Shown here piece by piece: positions 21,011 to 31,140 of a stretch of 64,000 nt of DNA. Source of the DNA: Rickettsia helvetica. Lineage in GTDB: Bacteria > Pseudomonadota > Alphaproteobacteria > Rickettsiales > Rickettsiaceae. Under the pieces are notes generated by a model, which saw nothing but the letters and a program-made list of their open reading frames with translations, was not told the DNA's origin and did not search any database. The stretch covers positions 620,001-684,000 of the forward strand of contig NZ_OZ018776.1 of NCBI RefSeq assembly GCF_963970025.1, read 5' to 3'. The position numbers and the translations under genes were made by a program. The number at the start of each line of letters is the position of its first letter. The stretch's first letter is position 1.

Positions 21011-21026
21011 TGGTATAGAGAAAACA

Positions 21027-22478
21027 TCAAGAACTCAATTTCTCCTTTAAAAGCTGATTCACAAGCGTCGGATTAGCCTTACCGCTGGTTTTTTTCATTA
21101 CCTGCCCTACAAAGAAACCGAATAATTTATCCTTACCACCTCTATATCCCTCTACTGATTCAGGATTTTCAGCTATTACCTCGTCAATTACCGTGTTTAG
21201 CACGTTATTATCCGAAACTTGTACAAGTCCTTTTTCCTCTACTATTTTATCAGGTGCTTTACCGGTTTCAAACATAATTTCAAAAACGGTTTTTGCAATT
21301 TTACCGGAAATAGTATCATTTTCTATTAATTTTACCAGTTTTGCAAAGTTACTAGGAGTAATTTTGCATTCATTTATTCCTATCGATGCTTTGTTTAATT
21401 GTCCGAACAACTCACTGGTTAGCCAATTAGTAAGCATTTTAGGGTTACATTCATTTGCTGCTTTCTCAAAATACTCAGCAACTGATTCATCGGCTACTAT
21501 TACTTCGGCATCATATTTACTTAAGCCAAATTCCTTCGTATATTTCTCAATCTTTTGATCAGGTAGCTCAGGTAAGTTTGCTTTTAGTTCGTTTATTAAC
21601 TCATCAGAAATAACAAGGGGTAATAAATCGGGATCAGGAAAATATCTATAATCCAGTGCTTCTTCTTTTAAACGCATAGTTCTTGTTTCGCCGCTATCGG
21701 CATTAAATAAGCGTGTTTCTTGAATTATTGCTTCACCGTTTTCAAGTAAGTCTACTTGTCTTTTAGCTTCAAATTCTATTGCTTTAATGATGTTACGAAT
21801 TGAATTAATATTTTTAATTTCGCATCTTGTGCCTAGTGGTTCGCCGCTACGTCTTACTGAAACATTAGCATCACAACGCATCGAGCCTTTTTCCATATCA
21901 CCGTCACAGCTGCCGATATAACATAACAAATTTCTCAGCTTTTTTACAAATTCAGCCGCTTCTTCTGGTGATGATATATCAGGTTCGGTCACAATTTCCA
22001 TAAGCCCAATACCGGCACGATTCAAATCGATAAAGCTGTAATGTGGTGATTGATCATGCATAGATTTACCCGCATCTTGCTCCAAATGCAAACGGTTAAT
22101 ACGAATAGTTTTAAGATCGCCAGTACTAGTCGGTATTTCCATAGTGCCATTTTGTACTATAGGATAGTAAAATTGTGAAATTTGGTAACCTTGCGGCAGA
22201 TCGGCATAAAAATAATTTTTACGGTCAAATACCGAATATTTATTTATTTTAGCTTTAAGCCCAAGCCCTGTTTTAATTGCTTGGTGTACACAATGCTTAT
22301 TTAATACCGGTAACATCCCGGGCATTGCTGCATCAACATAGGAAACCTGCGAATTTGGACTTGCTGCAAAAATAGTACTACTGCCTGAAAAAAGCTTAGA
22401 TTTTGAGGAAATTTGAGCATGGATTTCAAGCCCTATTACATATTCCCATTTCCCCGTATTACCTTCAATATATGCCAT
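21027..22478 (-). CDS. gatB: Aspartyl/glutamyl-tRNA amidotransferase subunit B
   Basis: 483 residues. Kinase-like subunit that phosphorylates Glu-tRNA(Gln) or Asp-tRNA(Asn) before amidation. [37 protein letters not shown] and [17 protein letters not shown] are typical. The C-terminal YqeY-type tail is complete. It follows gatA by 2 bases within gatC-gatA-gatB. Confidence 0.97.
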   Translation of the reverse strand: MAYIEGNTGKWEYVIGLEIHAQISSKSKLFSGSSTIFAASPNSQVSYVDAAMPGMLPVLNKHCVHQAIKTGLGLKAKINKYSVFDRKNYFYADLPQGYQISQFYYPIVQNGTMEIPTSTGDLKTIRINRLHLEQDAGKSMHDQSPHYSFIDLNRAGIGLMEIVTEPDISSPEEAAEFVKKLRNLLCYIGSCDGDMEKGSMRCDANVSVRRSGEPLGTRCEIKNINSIRNIIKAIEFEAKRQVDLLENGEAIIQETRLFNADSGETRTMRLKEEALDYRYFPDPDLLPLVISDELINELKANLPELPDQKIEKYTKEFGLSKYDAEVIVADESVAEYFEKAANECNPKMLTNWLTSELFGQLNKASIGINECKITPSNFAKLVKLIENDTISGKIAKTVFEIMFETGKAPDKIVEEKGLVQVSDNNVLNTVIDEVIAENPESVEGYRGGKDKLFGFFVGQVMKKTSGKANPTLVNQLLKEKLSS

Positions 22479-22480
22479 AA

Positions 22481-23962
22481 TTAAAAACCCTTTGGCTCAA
22501 ATTTAATATGTTTTACACCTGACTCAATTGTCGATGCTACTTTCAAAACATTATATTCGTCTAATTGTTTACCTATAATCTGCATCCCAAGAGGTAAACC
22601 TCGTGCCGATAATCCAGCAGGAACCGATGCACAAGGTAAACCGGCTAAACTTGCAGGAATAGTGAATAAGTCGTTTAAATACATAATAGTCGGATCATTT
22701 TGTTTTTCACCGATCTTAAAAGCTTCGGTCGGTGCTGCAGGTAACAAAATGGCGTCAACTTTTGCAAAAGCATTATTAAAATCGTTTGCAACTAAACGAC
22801 GTACTTTTTGAGCTTTTAGATAATATGCATCCATACAACTAGATGAAAGCACATATGTTCCAATCATAATACGGCGTTTTACTTCCTCCCCGAATCCGGC
22901 TGATCTAGTCATTTCATACATTTCGTCAAGCGTCATATTTTCACGTTCTACCCGAAGACCATATCTAACACCGTCATATCTAGATAAATTTGAAGAAGCT
23001 TCAGCCGGTGCTATTACGTAATAAACGGCAACACCGTATTTAGCATGCGGCAAAGTAATATCAACTATTTCAGCACCGGCGTTTTTAAGTAGCTCTATGG
23101 TATCCTGCCACATTTTCATAATATCAGGTTCAATAATACCGCCTTCACCAAGGCTAAGAGGTACGCCTATCTTCATATTTTTCATAGAACTTCCGATAGC
23201 GGATTGTAGCTCTGGAACTTCTGCCTTAATTGAAGTAGAATCTTTTTCATCAAGCCCCATCATCACTTCAAGCATAATGCTACTGTCTAAAACGCTTCTA
23301 GTAAGTATCCCTGCTTGATCAAGTGAGCTAGCAAATGATATCATCCCGTATCTTGAGCAACGTCCGTATGTCGGTTTAAATCCAACTAAACCCGTAAAGC
23401 TTGCAGGTTGACGTACTGAGCCGCCCGTATCGCTACCAAGAGCAGCGGATGCCATGAAGCCGCTAACTGCCGCAGCTGAACCGCCTGAAGAACCGCCTGG
23501 AACTAAATCTGCATTATCATCATTTGCTTTCCAAGGGCTAATTACATTTCCAAAACAACTAGTAATATTTGCTGAACCCATCGCAAATTCATCCATATTA
23601 GTTTTGCCGAGCATCACACCGCCCTTATCAAAAATATTTTGTGTAACGCTTGATTCATAATTAGGTATAAAATTTTTCAGTATATTAGAGCATGCCGTAG
23701 TTCTAATTCCTTTCGTACAGAAAAGATCTTTAGCGGCAAACGGGATACCTTCAAGGGTTCTTGCTTTATTTTGAGCATAATTTTGATCGGCTGCTTCAGC
23801 CTGTTTTAAAGCTAAATCAAAAGTTTCGGTAACATAAGCATTTAGGTTTTTATGCTTTTCTATTTGTTTAATATGTGCATTAACTAATTCCTTACTTGTA
23901 AAATCTTTATTTTTTAGACCTTTTACACTGTCTGCTACTGTTAATTTGTTTAGTTCCGTCAT
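22481..23962 (-). CDS. gatA: Aspartyl/glutamyl-tRNA amidotransferase subunit A
   Basis: 493 residues. Amidase that frees ammonia from glutamine for GatB. The amidase signature runs through [20 protein letters not shown] and [16 protein letters not shown], with catalytic Lys in [10 protein letters not shown] and both serines present. It starts 2 bases after gatC ends. Confidence 0.97.
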   Translation of the reverse strand: MTELNKLTVADSVKGLKNKDFTSKELVNAHIKQIEKHKNLNAYVTETFDLALKQAEAADQNYAQNKARTLEGIPFAAKDLFCTKGIRTTACSNILKNFIPNYESSVTQNIFDKGGVMLGKTNMDEFAMGSANITSCFGNVISPWKANDDNADLVPGGSSGGSAAAVSGFMASAALGSDTGGSVRQPASFTGLVGFKPTYGRCSRYGMISFASSLDQAGILTRSVLDSSIMLEVMMGLDEKDSTSIKAEVPELQSAIGSSMKNMKIGVPLSLGEGGIIEPDIMKMWQDTIELLKNAGAEIVDITLPHAKYGVAVYYVIAPAEASSNLSRYDGVRYGLRVERENMTLDEMYEMTRSAGFGEEVKRRIMIGTYVLSSSCMDAYYLKAQKVRRLVANDFNNAFAKVDAILLPAAPTEAFKIGEKQNDPTIMYLNDLFTIPASLAGLPCASVPAGLSARGLPLGMQIIGKQLDEYNVLKVASTIESGVKHIKFEPKGF

Positions 23963-23964
23963 AA

Positions 23965-24267
23965 TTATTTAACAATCTTTGGAGTGATAAAATATTTTAC
24001 TTCTTTAGCAAGCTGAGCACTATTTCCGCTTACATTATCAAATAATTTATTTGATAAATCAGAACTCGTAACTTCATCCTCTCGCATTCTAGCATTCATA
24101 TTAGAAACCGAAGTTAAAGGTTCTATATCTTTGCAATCTATTTCATTTAAAATATCGATCATATCCATAATAGTACTAAGCTGAGTAGAAAATTTTTCTA
24201 CAGTATCTTCTTCAAATTTTAATCTAGCTAATTTTGCTATTTTCTGTGCTTCTTCTTTTATTATCAT
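23965..24267 (-). CDS. gatC: Aspartyl/glutamyl-tRNA amidotransferase subunit C
   Basis: 100 residues, the small chaperone subunit that wraps GatA. Family pattern [16 protein letters not shown] and [22 protein letters not shown] followed by MRED. First gene of the gatC-gatA-gatB operon; all three are spaced by 2 bases. Confidence 0.95.
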   Translation of the reverse strand: MIIKEEAQKIAKLARLKFEEDTVEKFSTQLSTIMDMIDILNEIDCKDIEPLTSVSNMNARMREDEVTSSDLSNKLFDNVSGNSAQLAKEVKYFITPKIVK

Positions 24268-24282
24268 TATTCGCTCATATTT

Positions 24283-24684
24283 TCATTTTTTGCCGTAGAG
24301 TTTTATACTTACAACCGAACTGTCGTTATTTTTTACTGTTTTATCGCTAAAAAAACATGGAGGGATAAAGTTTTTTGTATAAAGCAATCTTTCTAAAAAA
24401 GATGAGTCTGCAGGTAAAGAATTTGTAGTCTCATTAACAAATTTTACTGCTCGGATCATTGCATCCTTTTCATCTTCATCCACAATAAAAGCGGATGGAT
24501 CTTGTGAATGCTTATTATTTAGTTTATCAGGATTTAATACATACCATTTTCTGTTGCGATCTTCTTCAGGTAGCTTAAGATAATCATTGGCTGAAAAAGC
24601 CCAAAAATCCTGATCTACTACTTCAGATTTTACATATTGATAAAGTTTTTTAATAGCAAGTCCTGTTTCAATAAACTCAAACAT
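24283..24684 (-). CDS. Hypothetical protein upstream of gatC
   Basis: 133 residues, starting MFEFIETGLAIKKLYQYVKS. Features include WAFSANDYLKLPEEDRNRKW, an acidic FIVDEDEKDAMIRAVKFV and a basic C-terminal end. No signal peptide or membrane segment is visible. It lies 15 bases upstream of gatC and 2 bases after the broken nuclease frame, so it may belong either to the gat transcript or to the accessory insertion. I do not recognise the family. Confidence 0.6.
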   Translation of the reverse strand: MFEFIETGLAIKKLYQYVKSEVVDQDFWAFSANDYLKLPEEDRNRKWYVLNPDKLNNKHSQDPSAFIVDEDEKDAMIRAVKFVNETTNSLPADSSFLERLLYTKNFIPPCFFSDKTVKNNDSSVVSIKLYGKK

Positions 24685-24686
24685 AA

Positions 24687-25258
24687 TTATAATCTTTCAA
24701 TTTCTTCTTTAGTGAACATCATATATTTAACTATTTTATCTATAGGTTCATTATCTGCTAACATTTCTTTTGCTACTTGAATAGTTTTATCTTTTTCTCC
24801 CTTCTCTATCCCTTTTTTAAATCCTTCCGCTATACCTTCCATCAGTCCTTCTTCTTTGGCAGATTCGATAACACTATATTTATCTCTAAACCATTTTAAA
24901 TGATCTTCATAAGCTACACGTTCAGTTTCATTAAAGCTCATTATTTCCATAACTTCCAAAGCTTTTTTAATATGAATATCATCAAGTTCTTCCGGTAAAT
25001 TATCTTTACTTAATAAGTCATTTCTACTTAAAAAAGCTAGCCATCTATCTAACGAATTTTTAACTTTGCCTATGATATCCTTTAATTCATCAGAATCAGA
25101 AGTAAATTTTGAAAATTATAGGGATTTAATAATGTTATCTCTACTACTTTATCTTCTTCCGATACCACGGAATTAATAAGTGAAATAAGTAAATCTTTAT
25201 TTTCTTCGACGCCAAAAAGTTTTTTAAATACGAGAGCTATTCTAGGAGTAAGAAACAT
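24687..25258 (-). pseudogene. PD-(D/E)XK nuclease family transposase (Rpn/PDDEXK_2-like), frameshifted
   Basis: The N-terminus MFLTPRIALVFKKLFGVEEN, NKDLLISLINSVVSEEDKVV and EITLLNPYNFQN is typical of this family, and the C-terminal EGLMEGIAEGFKKGIEKGEK tail is its usual charged Glu/Lys/Gly repeat. A frameshift after NFQN at about 25111 runs into a stop, and the central region with the rest of the nuclease core is reduced to fragments. Only 572 bases remain of a gene normally near 900. A second broken member is at 49113. Confidence 0.75.
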
Positions 25259-25262
25259 ATAA

Positions 25263-25823
25263 TTAAACAGTCATTATTTCTTGTTCTTTTTGTTTTATTG
25301 CCGAGTCAACTTTACTGCTATAATCATCGGTTAACTTTTGTACTTGTTCAGATAAGCTATGATGCTCATCTTTTGCAATAATATTATCTTTTTCTAGCTT
25401 TTTAAGTTCTTCATTGCCATCTCTTCTAATATTACGTAATGAAATTTTAGTATCCTCACCGTATTTATGAGCAAGCTTTACCAGTTCTTTACGTCTTTCT
25501 TCAGTTAAAGCCGGTATCGGCAGTCTGATTAATTGACCGTCCGTTGCAGGAGTTAAGCCGAGATTTGCTATCGTAATTTCTTTCTCTACCGATGATACCA
25601 TAGATTTATCCCAAACCTGCACGTTAATTGTTCGTGCATCAGGGGTTGATAGAGAAGCAACTTGTGAAAGCGTCATTTTACTCCCGTAAGCTTCCACGGT
25701 TACGCTATCAAGCAAATGAACCGAAGCTCTACCGGTACGCAGCCCTTTAAGCTCATGATCTAAAACTTTGAGAGCTTTCTCCATCTTTTCTTGTAAGTTT
25801 TTCTTTAAATTCTCTTTCTCCAT
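25263..25823 (-). CDS. frr: Ribosome recycling factor
   Basis: 186 residues from the ATG at 25823 ([20 protein letters not shown]), the standard length; an ATG five codons upstream at 25838 is also open. RRF and EF-G split ribosomes after termination. [36 protein letters not shown] and [19 protein letters not shown] are all present. Downstream of pyrH, the conserved pyrH-frr order. Confidence 0.96.
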   Translation of the reverse strand: MEKENLKKNLQEKMEKALKVLDHELKGLRTGRASVHLLDSVTVEAYGSKMTLSQVASLSTPDARTINVQVWDKSMVSSVEKEITIANLGLTPATDGQLIRLPIPALTEERRKELVKLAHKYGEDTKISLRNIRRDGNEELKKLEKDNIIAKDEHHSLSEQVQKLTDDYSSKVDSAIKQKEQEIMTV

Positions 25824-25884
25824 TTTTATTTTATCCATACTAAATAATTATATTTTTATATACGTGAAGTATTTTAAGAATTAG

Positions 25885-25953
25885 ATTTTATTTTGAGGGG
25901 TGAATACCCGCAGCCTATACTTAATTGGTGAGGATACGAACCCCCGATAAAAT
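25885..25953. repeat. Imperfect palindrome between frr and pyrH
   Basis: ATTTTATTTTGAGGGGT and ACCCCCGATAAAAT form imperfect arms around CCGCAGCCTATACTTAATTG. It resembles a decayed palindromic element; the family is unclear. Confidence 0.4.
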
Positions 25954-25986
25954 GAAAGAATAATTCTTATAAAGACGAGCAGTATA

Positions 25987-26715
25987 TTATTCCTCAATTG
26001 TCGTATATTCCCCTTTATCCTGTATTACTCTAGCAAAATTTCCCTGTTCTTTTATTGAAAATACCCTTATAGGTAATTTATTTTCTCTTGCAACTGCAAT
26101 AGCTGCCATATCCATGACTTGCAGGTTGTTAGTTATAACATCTTTATAGCTAATAGTGAAATATTTTTTAGCATCCGGATTTTTTTTAGGGTCGGAATCA
26201 TATACACCGTCAACCTGAGTTGCCTTTAATAAAATATCGCAATTCATTTCGATTGCACGAAGTACTGCAGCACTATCGGTTGTATAAAACGGGTTACCCG
26301 TGCCGCTGGCAAAAATTACTACTTGTTTTTTTTCCATATGTCTTTTAGCTTTGCGGCGAATATAAGGCTCGCATACGCTCATCATAGGAATAGCCGATAG
26401 AACTCTTGTATAGATATTGAGGCTTTCCATAACGTTTTGTAAAGTTAATGCATTAATCACCGTTGCAAGCATACCTATATAATCCGCTGAAGCTCGGTCC
26501 ATACCGATGAGTGCTGCATTAATCCCGCGGTAAATATTTCCACCGCCGACTACAATAGCGACTTCTACTCCTAAATCGATAACTTCTTTAATATCGCCGG
26601 CAATCTTTTTTATTATGTCATATTCATGCCCAAATTGCTTGTCTCCCATTAAAGCTTCCCCTGAAACTTTAAGTAAAACTTTTTTATACTTTAGAGTGTT
26701 TATATCTGATATCAT
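25987..26715 (-). CDS. pyrH: UMP kinase
   Basis: 242 residues. It makes UDP from UMP and is a hexameric amino-acid-kinase-fold enzyme. [27 protein letters not shown], the [17 protein letters not shown] region and the late [19 protein letters not shown] are diagnostic. It follows the MnhE-like gene by 3 bases and precedes frr. Confidence 0.97.
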   Translation of the reverse strand: MISDINTLKYKKVLLKVSGEALMGDKQFGHEYDIIKKIAGDIKEVIDLGVEVAIVVGGGNIYRGINAALIGMDRASADYIGMLATVINALTLQNVMESLNIYTRVLSAIPMMSVCEPYIRRKAKRHMEKKQVVIFASGTGNPFYTTDSAAVLRAIEMNCDILLKATQVDGVYDSDPKKNPDAKKYFTISYKDVITNNLQVMDMAAIAVARENKLPIRVFSIKEQGNFARVIQDKGEYTTIEE

Positions 26716-26718
26716 TTT

Positions 26719-27045
26719 CTACTTCAAATTGTTTAATATCTGCTTAATTTTTTTAATCATTATACCTCTTTGTAGGTCGGTAATCGATGATTTATTGAGT
26801 GCATGCACTAATAACATATTATTATTTATATCAAGTGTTACTGTACCCGGAGTTAGAGTAATCGAATCACCATATATTATTTCGCCTATTTCTTCTAGTC
26901 CTTCTGCGTCAATCCATTCAAAAATCGGATCTATCCCTATCTCTCTTTGCCAAATTATTTTAATAACCGAGAAAGCCGATTTCCATATTTCTAATAATAA
27001 CCAAGGAAAATATAATATAAATTTAATTTTAGTGAGCATTAACAT
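26719..27045 (-). CDS. MnhE-like Na+/H+ antiporter subunit E, short
   Basis: 108 residues against roughly 160 for full MnhE/MrpE. The family block DSITLTPGTVTLDINNN followed by LLVHALNKSS is clear; the N-terminus has only one hydrophobic segment (IKFILYFPWLLLEIWKSAF), so the first membrane helices are missing. It overlaps the end of the MFS gene by 17 bases. No other Mrp subunit is in the window, so it may depend on subunits elsewhere. A second Met (residue 3) could also start it. Confidence 0.8.
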   Translation of the reverse strand: MLMLTKIKFILYFPWLLLEIWKSAFSVIKIIWQREIGIDPIFEWIDAEGLEEIGEIIYGDSITLTPGTVTLDINNNMLLVHALNKSSITDLQRGIMIKKIKQILNNLK

Positions 27046-28588
27046 TTCCGGTTAATTTGATATTTGAAGTAAAAGGTATCAGTAGCATTATAAATACAAA
27101 TAACAGCCCTATCATATTAAATATATTATTTATTGCAATTACAAAAGCATCATTATTTAATTTGTTTGCTAATAACAAATATGATGCTTTTTCGGGACTC
27201 AGAACTTTTCTGCTTAATAATGCAGTATAAGAATCTAGCTGTTCTAATGCCATTATAGAAGTAGACGAGATATTTTCCGATAAATATTGCATAAAGGTTT
27301 TAGTATCATTAGTAAGTATAGTACTGATTATTGCAAGCCCTACTGCTCCTCCTAAATTACGAGTAAGATTATAAAGCCCGCTAGCGTTGCCTACTCTTTC
27401 TTTTGGCATATTGCCAAGAGCTATATTATTAGTCGGTATAAAACAAAACATTAATGAAAGCCCTCTAACAAATTGAGGAAGCACAAATGCAGCAAATTTA
27501 GAATCAGGCGTTAGAAAACTATTCAAATGACATCCAAGAGCAAACCCTCCAAGCCCTATAATAAGCATCAGGCGTAAATCTACCCCTAGCCCTAGCATTC
27601 TACCGGCGAGTGGTGCAGATAAAAATTGTGCTCCGCCCGTCACCATCATAGTAGCCCCGATTTGTAATGTATCATATCCGGCAATAGTAAAGAGAAATAG
27701 CGGTAATATATATACTGCCCCGTATAATCCGATACCCATAACAAACGAATAAAGGCAACCAAAAGTAAAGTCTTTATAAAGAAATGTTTTTAAATCTAAA
27801 ATTGGATTAATAAAGGTTAGTTCTCTAATGATTAATAAAATAAAACCTAAAGCTACTGCAATACTTAAAAATAATATTAAATTATCCTCAAGCCAACCTT
27901 TTTTGTTTCCTTCTTCTAAAACATACTGTAATAAGCCGAGCGTTAAAGCCATTAATAATATACCGAGAAAATCAAAATTTTTCAGTAATTTATAATTTGG
28001 TTTATCAAAATCCCCATATAAAAAGACTACCATGCATACGAAAATACCGGGTATGACGTTTAATAAAAACATAAAATGCCATGATAAAATCTCCGTAATA
28101 TATCCGCCGAGCGTAGGTCCTAAAGTAGGGGCAACAGTTACGACAAGTCCAATTAAGATAGTAACGGTAGGACGTTGCGATGCAGGAAAAATTATAAAAA
28201 CGGTACTAAAGACCGTCGGTATCATAGCACCGCCAAAAAATCCTTGTAATGCTCTAAAGATAATCATGGATTCAATATTAGTTGCAAGCGAACATAATAC
28301 GCTCATAACCGTAAATCCTAAAGCTGCAATAAAATAAGAAATTCTGGTAGAAAGTAACCTTGCTAAAAAGCCGGTAATAGGAATAATGATAACTTCAGCT
28401 ATTAAGTATGATGTTTGAACCCAAGAAAGTTCATCGCTTGAAGCGGCAAGACCTGCAGCTATTACAGATAATGAGCTAGCGACAATTTGAATATCAAGTA
28501 CTGACATAAACATCCCGACAACCATACTAAAAAAGGCAAATAATTGCTTTTTAGAAAGAGCAGGCGGTTGTAAATTATCATTTGACAT
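27029..28588 (-). CDS. MFS multidrug exporter, DHA2 (EmrB/QacA) type
   Basis: 519 residues with 14 predicted membrane helices, a DHA2 hallmark. Motif C-like GLVVTVAPTLGPTLGGYIT, the early MSVLDIQIVASSLSVIAAGL and loop motif ALQGFFGGAMIPTVF are present. EmrB needs a periplasmic adaptor EmrA, not visible here. First gene of a run with the MnhE-like gene, pyrH and frr, but its promoter would be in the AT-rich gap at 28589-28904. Confidence 0.93.
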   Translation of the reverse strand: MSNDNLQPPALSKKQLFAFFSMVVGMFMSVLDIQIVASSLSVIAAGLAASSDELSWVQTSYLIAEVIIIPITGFLARLLSTRISYFIAALGFTVMSVLCSLATNIESMIIFRALQGFFGGAMIPTVFSTVFIIFPASQRPTVTILIGLVVTVAPTLGPTLGGYITEILSWHFMFLLNVIPGIFVCMVVFLYGDFDKPNYKLLKNFDFLGILLMALTLGLLQYVLEEGNKKGWLEDNLILFLSIAVALGFILLIIRELTFINPILDLKTFLYKDFTFGCLYSFVMGIGLYGAVYILPLFLFTIAGYDTLQIGATMMVTGGAQFLSAPLAGRMLGLGVDLRLMLIIGLGGFALGCHLNSFLTPDSKFAAFVLPQFVRGLSLMFCFIPTNNIALGNMPKERVGNASGLYNLTRNLGGAVGLAIISTILTNDTKTFMQYLSENISSTSIMALEQLDSYTALLSRKVLSPEKASYLLLANKLNNDAFVIAINNIFNMIGLLFVFIMLLIPFTSNIKLTGNVNAH

Positions 28589-28904
28589 AATTAAATTATA
28601 CGATTTAAATTAAATTTTGTATATAGAACCTAACAATATTATAAATTATTGTTGTCATATAAGATTTTTTCAGATGTTTTTTTAAAAATAAAGTTAATAA
28701 GTGACATAAAAATACGTGTTTAAAATAAAAAATTGTTGTACAACTTTTAATTTTTAATTAAACTATTTATTAGGATATAAGTAGACAAGACCTAATATAT
28801 GGTAATCATTTTATTTATATTAGCAAATAATAAATATGTGATTGATTTATTAAAAAATATTTACTATAATATTAATATTTATTAACTATAATTGATTTAT
28901 CAAT
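28589..28904. other. AT-rich gap with no recognised gene
   Basis: Over 80% A and T with long T and A runs. It must contain the promoters of the divergent MFS gene and the 67-residue ORF. No repeat module or RNA gene is evident. Confidence 0.5.
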
Positions 28905-29108
28905 ATGCAAAATCCAGCACAAAAAGTTATATCTTTTTCAGAACATAAATCTGATATAGAACGCATAAAGAAATCAATAGAAGAGGGGTGGACGATAGTA
29001 AAGCTAGTACCTAATAAAGACCGTTTTATCGGACTTTTAGAAAAGATTTCGCATGCTGAAGATGAAACAATCTATATTCCTCCAAGAAAAAAGATAATAG
29101 TTAATTAA
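28905..29108 (+). CDS. Small hypothetical protein, Rickettsia-type
   Basis: 67 residues starting MQNPAQKVISFSEHKSDIER, with KSIEEGWTIVKLVPNKDRF in the middle and a PPRKKIIVN end. Short proteins of this kind are found in Rickettsia; I think this matches a Rickettsia-only DUF family but will not give a number. The gene lacks a strong ribosome binding site. It is followed by an AT-rich palindromic element that could terminate it. Confidence 0.6.
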   Translation: MQNPAQKVISFSEHKSDIERIKKSIEEGWTIVKLVPNKDRFIGLLEKISHAEDETIYIPPRKKIIVN

Positions 29109-29110
29109 CA

Positions 29111-29229
29111 CGAATAACGAATTATTACATAATCTGCTATTCAGCTTAAAAAGTTGAATATAAAAGGTGAAAGGTAGCTTTCATCTTTTATATAAAGCTA
29201 AGTATATGTTATTTTTTAGCAAAAACTTA
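29111..29229. repeat. AT-rich palindromic element, copy 1
   Basis: CGAATAACGAATTATTACAT leads to ATAATCTGCTATTC, then GAATATAAAAGGTGAAAGG, CATCTTTTATATAAA and TATATGTTATTTTTT. A near-identical series is at 45268-45388 and a shorter one at 36521-36592. The GGTGAAAGG / CATCTTTTAT hairpin followed by T-runs looks like a terminator. Confidence 0.75.
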
Positions 29230-29303
29230 TAATTCTTTGCAAAGTATAATGGAATTGCCTAAAAAAGTAGTTTTGTTTTACACAACTCTTTAAAAAGACC
29301 TTA

Positions 29304-29393
29304 TCGTCATTCCCGTGTAGCATTGGTGTTGTTGCATGATCAATTCCACCCTGTCATCCTAGCTCATTTGTAGCGGGATCCAGTTTAAAATAC
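29304..29393. repeat. Fragmented GTCATTCC / GTCATCC repeat
   Basis: CGTCATTCCCGTGTAGC, GTTGTTGCATGATCAA and GTCATCCTAGC...AGCGGGATCC are pieces seen in other repeat clusters of the window, here decayed. Confidence 0.6.
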
Positions 29394-29905
29394 TATGGTG
29401 ACTTTACGGTTAATAAAGTTCATCACCGCAGTTGCTGCAATCTTGCCTATATTATGGCTTAGGGAATCACGAATGGCGTCATGCTCTCTTGTTACTGTCT
29501 TACCGTTTAGCCTAACATTTGCCTGCTCCTTAATGTTATCAAGGATCAGTTCTATCTTTGAGATTGCATCAATGGTAGTTGCTGCCTGCTGCACTCCATG
29601 AAGTAACACGCCAACAGAGTAATGGCTGCCCTGCTGCACAAAACACTCCGCTGGATAGTTCGTTAAGCACTCTAGTATGCTTCGAGGTTTTGGTAATGTT
29701 GAAGCACGCTTGCTGCACACCGCTTTTAATAACAATTCCTACTCTAAACAGCTGTAACCGCTTAAAAAGGTATACCGTTATGAGAATTAAGAGCCATAAT
29801 AACGCTCTCCGCTATCTTATTCTCTTCTGCTCTAAGCCGGATAATGCATTGTCATTTACAGCCTTTACTGCTAACTCCGTTACTTTCTCTATCGCTATTG
29901 AAAAT
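29385..29905 (-). pseudogene. Decayed ORF of unknown family
   Basis: One open frame of 116 residues (29735-29385) has LTNYPAECFVQQGSHYSVGV, VQQAATTIDAISKIELILDN and RDSLSHNIGKIAATAVMNF. Upstream on the same strand are other-frame pieces such as AIEKVTELAVKAVNDNALSG that read like the start of the same protein, with several shifts between. I do not recognise it. The plus-strand frame over the same bases is a shadow. Confidence 0.35.
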
Positions 29906-29936
29906 TTCTAATTATGCAATAAGCAATATTCAATAT

Positions 29937-30401
29937 TCAATGATTTAATGCTTGTATCTCTTTTAAGTAAGGTGATTTTGTTTTTTTCAAAAAAGGTATT
30001 ACTTTTTCTCTTAAGTCAGGTATCATAATTGCTATATCAACTAAAAGTGCTTCAGCATAATCACAAATACGGCTTTCAGCAAGCTTTAAAAATTTCTTAA
30101 TAAGCGGTAATATTACATCAAAATTTATTTTTTGGAATCTGATTACTATATAGTTTAATCCCTGAAAAGCTGCTATATAGATATCTTCATTTTCTTCTTG
30201 TAGAGAATATAAACAAACCTCTAATGCTTCATTATAATTTGAAGAGTTTTGACAGAAACTTAAAATAAATGCTATTTTTTCTTCTTTATCATTTAAGGAA
30301 TATATTAAAGACTTATCAGTATACTTTTTTAGTTCTGTTCTAGTAAAAAAATCAATACCATTTTTAAAGTATTCTAGGTAAATTTTTCTTCTTAACCCCA
30401 C
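29937..30401 (-). CDS. Putative immunity-like helical-repeat protein, copy 2
   Basis: 154 residues from a GTG at 30401 (MGLRRKIYLEYFKNGIDFF). The segment NYNEALEVCLYSLQEEN...AAFQGLNYIVIRFQKINFD...ILPLIKKFL matches, block by block, the segment in the neighbouring gene at 30422. The repeated helical pattern resembles HEAT-like immunity proteins. It may have been one gene with its neighbour or a tandem duplicate. Position 3' of a toxin-tip-like fragment supports an immunity role; that is inference. Confidence 0.55.
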   Translation of the reverse strand: MGLRRKIYLEYFKNGIDFFTRTELKKYTDKSLIYSLNDKEEKIAFILSFCQNSSNYNEALEVCLYSLQEENEDIYIAAFQGLNYIVIRFQKINFDVILPLIKKFLKLAESRICDYAEALLVDIAIMIPDLREKVIPFLKKTKSPYLKEIQALNH

Positions 30402-30421
30402 TACACGGTAAGTAATTGTTC

Positions 30422-30721
30422 CTAAGTATCAATAGTTTCATATTTTATTCGTTCACTATCACTTCTCAAATTTTTAAATAATATAGGTAATATCAACTCT
30501 TCTTTAATATTGTTAAATCTACGAACCACAATGTCTAAAGCTTGAATGGCTGCAGCTTGCAATAATTCTTCAGGATTTTTCAAATTTTTTATAATATAAT
30601 TCATTGCTTCCTCATAATTTTCATACATGCCTACATGGATAATATAGTAAAAAGATTTTTTCCATTCCGGAAAATTAGCTACTTCAGGCTGTTTTTTGAA
30701 TTCTTCCTCATTAGTTATCAT
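30422..30721 (-). CDS. Putative immunity-like helical-repeat protein, copy 1 (short)
   Basis: 99 residues starting MITNEEEFKKQPEVANFPEW. It has NYEEAMNYIIKNLKNPEELL then AAAIQALDIVVRRFNNIKEE and LILPILFKNL, the same pattern as copy 2. The end KYETIDT is abrupt, and copy 2 is about 55 residues longer, so this copy may be truncated. It starts 18 bases after the stop of the toxin-like fragment, the usual toxin-immunity spacing. Confidence 0.55.
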   Translation of the reverse strand: MITNEEEFKKQPEVANFPEWKKSFYYIIHVGMYENYEEAMNYIIKNLKNPEELLQAAAIQALDIVVRRFNNIKEELILPILFKNLRSDSERIKYETIDT

Positions 30722-30739
30722 ATATTTTTATACCTTATA

Positions 30740-31000
30740 CTATTTTATAATTTTACCATTTGTTTTTATTAGGTTATTTTTCATAAGGATATTTTTTAAA
30801 ACAGCGTCTCTCTCTATTTCTTTATATGTCCTTACATGACCATGATGTACATTACCACCTGTATTATCAAATATTACAAACTGGTCATTTTTTACATCAA
30901 CAGCAATAAGTCTTTCAGTATCATTACTTATTTTATAAGCATTTTTTAAAGCCGCTTTAGGTGCTGGACTTTTTGACCACTTGGATTGATAGTGATGATA
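30740..31000 (-). pseudogene. Polymorphic-toxin C-terminal tip-like fragment (Ntox17-like)
   Basis: An open frame without a start codon that reads HHYQSKWSKSPAPKAALKNA, then RLIAVDVKNDQFVIFDNTGG and NVHHGHVRTYKEIERDAVLK, ending at 30740. The VFDxTGxxxxHGHVR pattern is what I recall from the type-17 polymorphic toxin tip; this is recognition from memory and not a search. The fragment is cut off upstream by a GGATACCGTGGTC repeat at about 31028 and then tRNA-Thr. The delivery part of a full toxin is absent. Confidence 0.45.
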
Positions 31001-31027
31001 AATTATTAGTATTTTAAGTTATTTTTC

Positions 31028-31057
31028 TGGATACCGTGGTCAAACCACGGTATGACA
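31028..31057. repeat. Short palindromic repeat beside the toxin-like fragment
   Basis: GGATACCGTGGTCAAACCAC followed by GGTATGACAC. It is one arm of the GTCATACC family seen at 14263. Confidence 0.6.
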
Positions 31058-31140
31058 CGAATGCGTTTTTCTATACATTATTAGTATATCAGGTTCTACC
31101 ACACCTGTCACAAAATAGGGCTATAGTTTTATTTAGAAAA

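Noticed and set aside
25860..25986. Possible small RNA or riboswitch between pyrH and frr
   Set aside because: GGGGTGAATACCCG and GGTGAGGATACGAACCCC look structured, but the arms fit a decayed palindromic repeat better and no known RNA family is recognised.
29579..29911. 110-residue plus-strand ORF
   Set aside because: It is antisense to the decayed minus-strand ORF, has Cys/Ser/Leu-rich shadow composition and no ribosome binding site.
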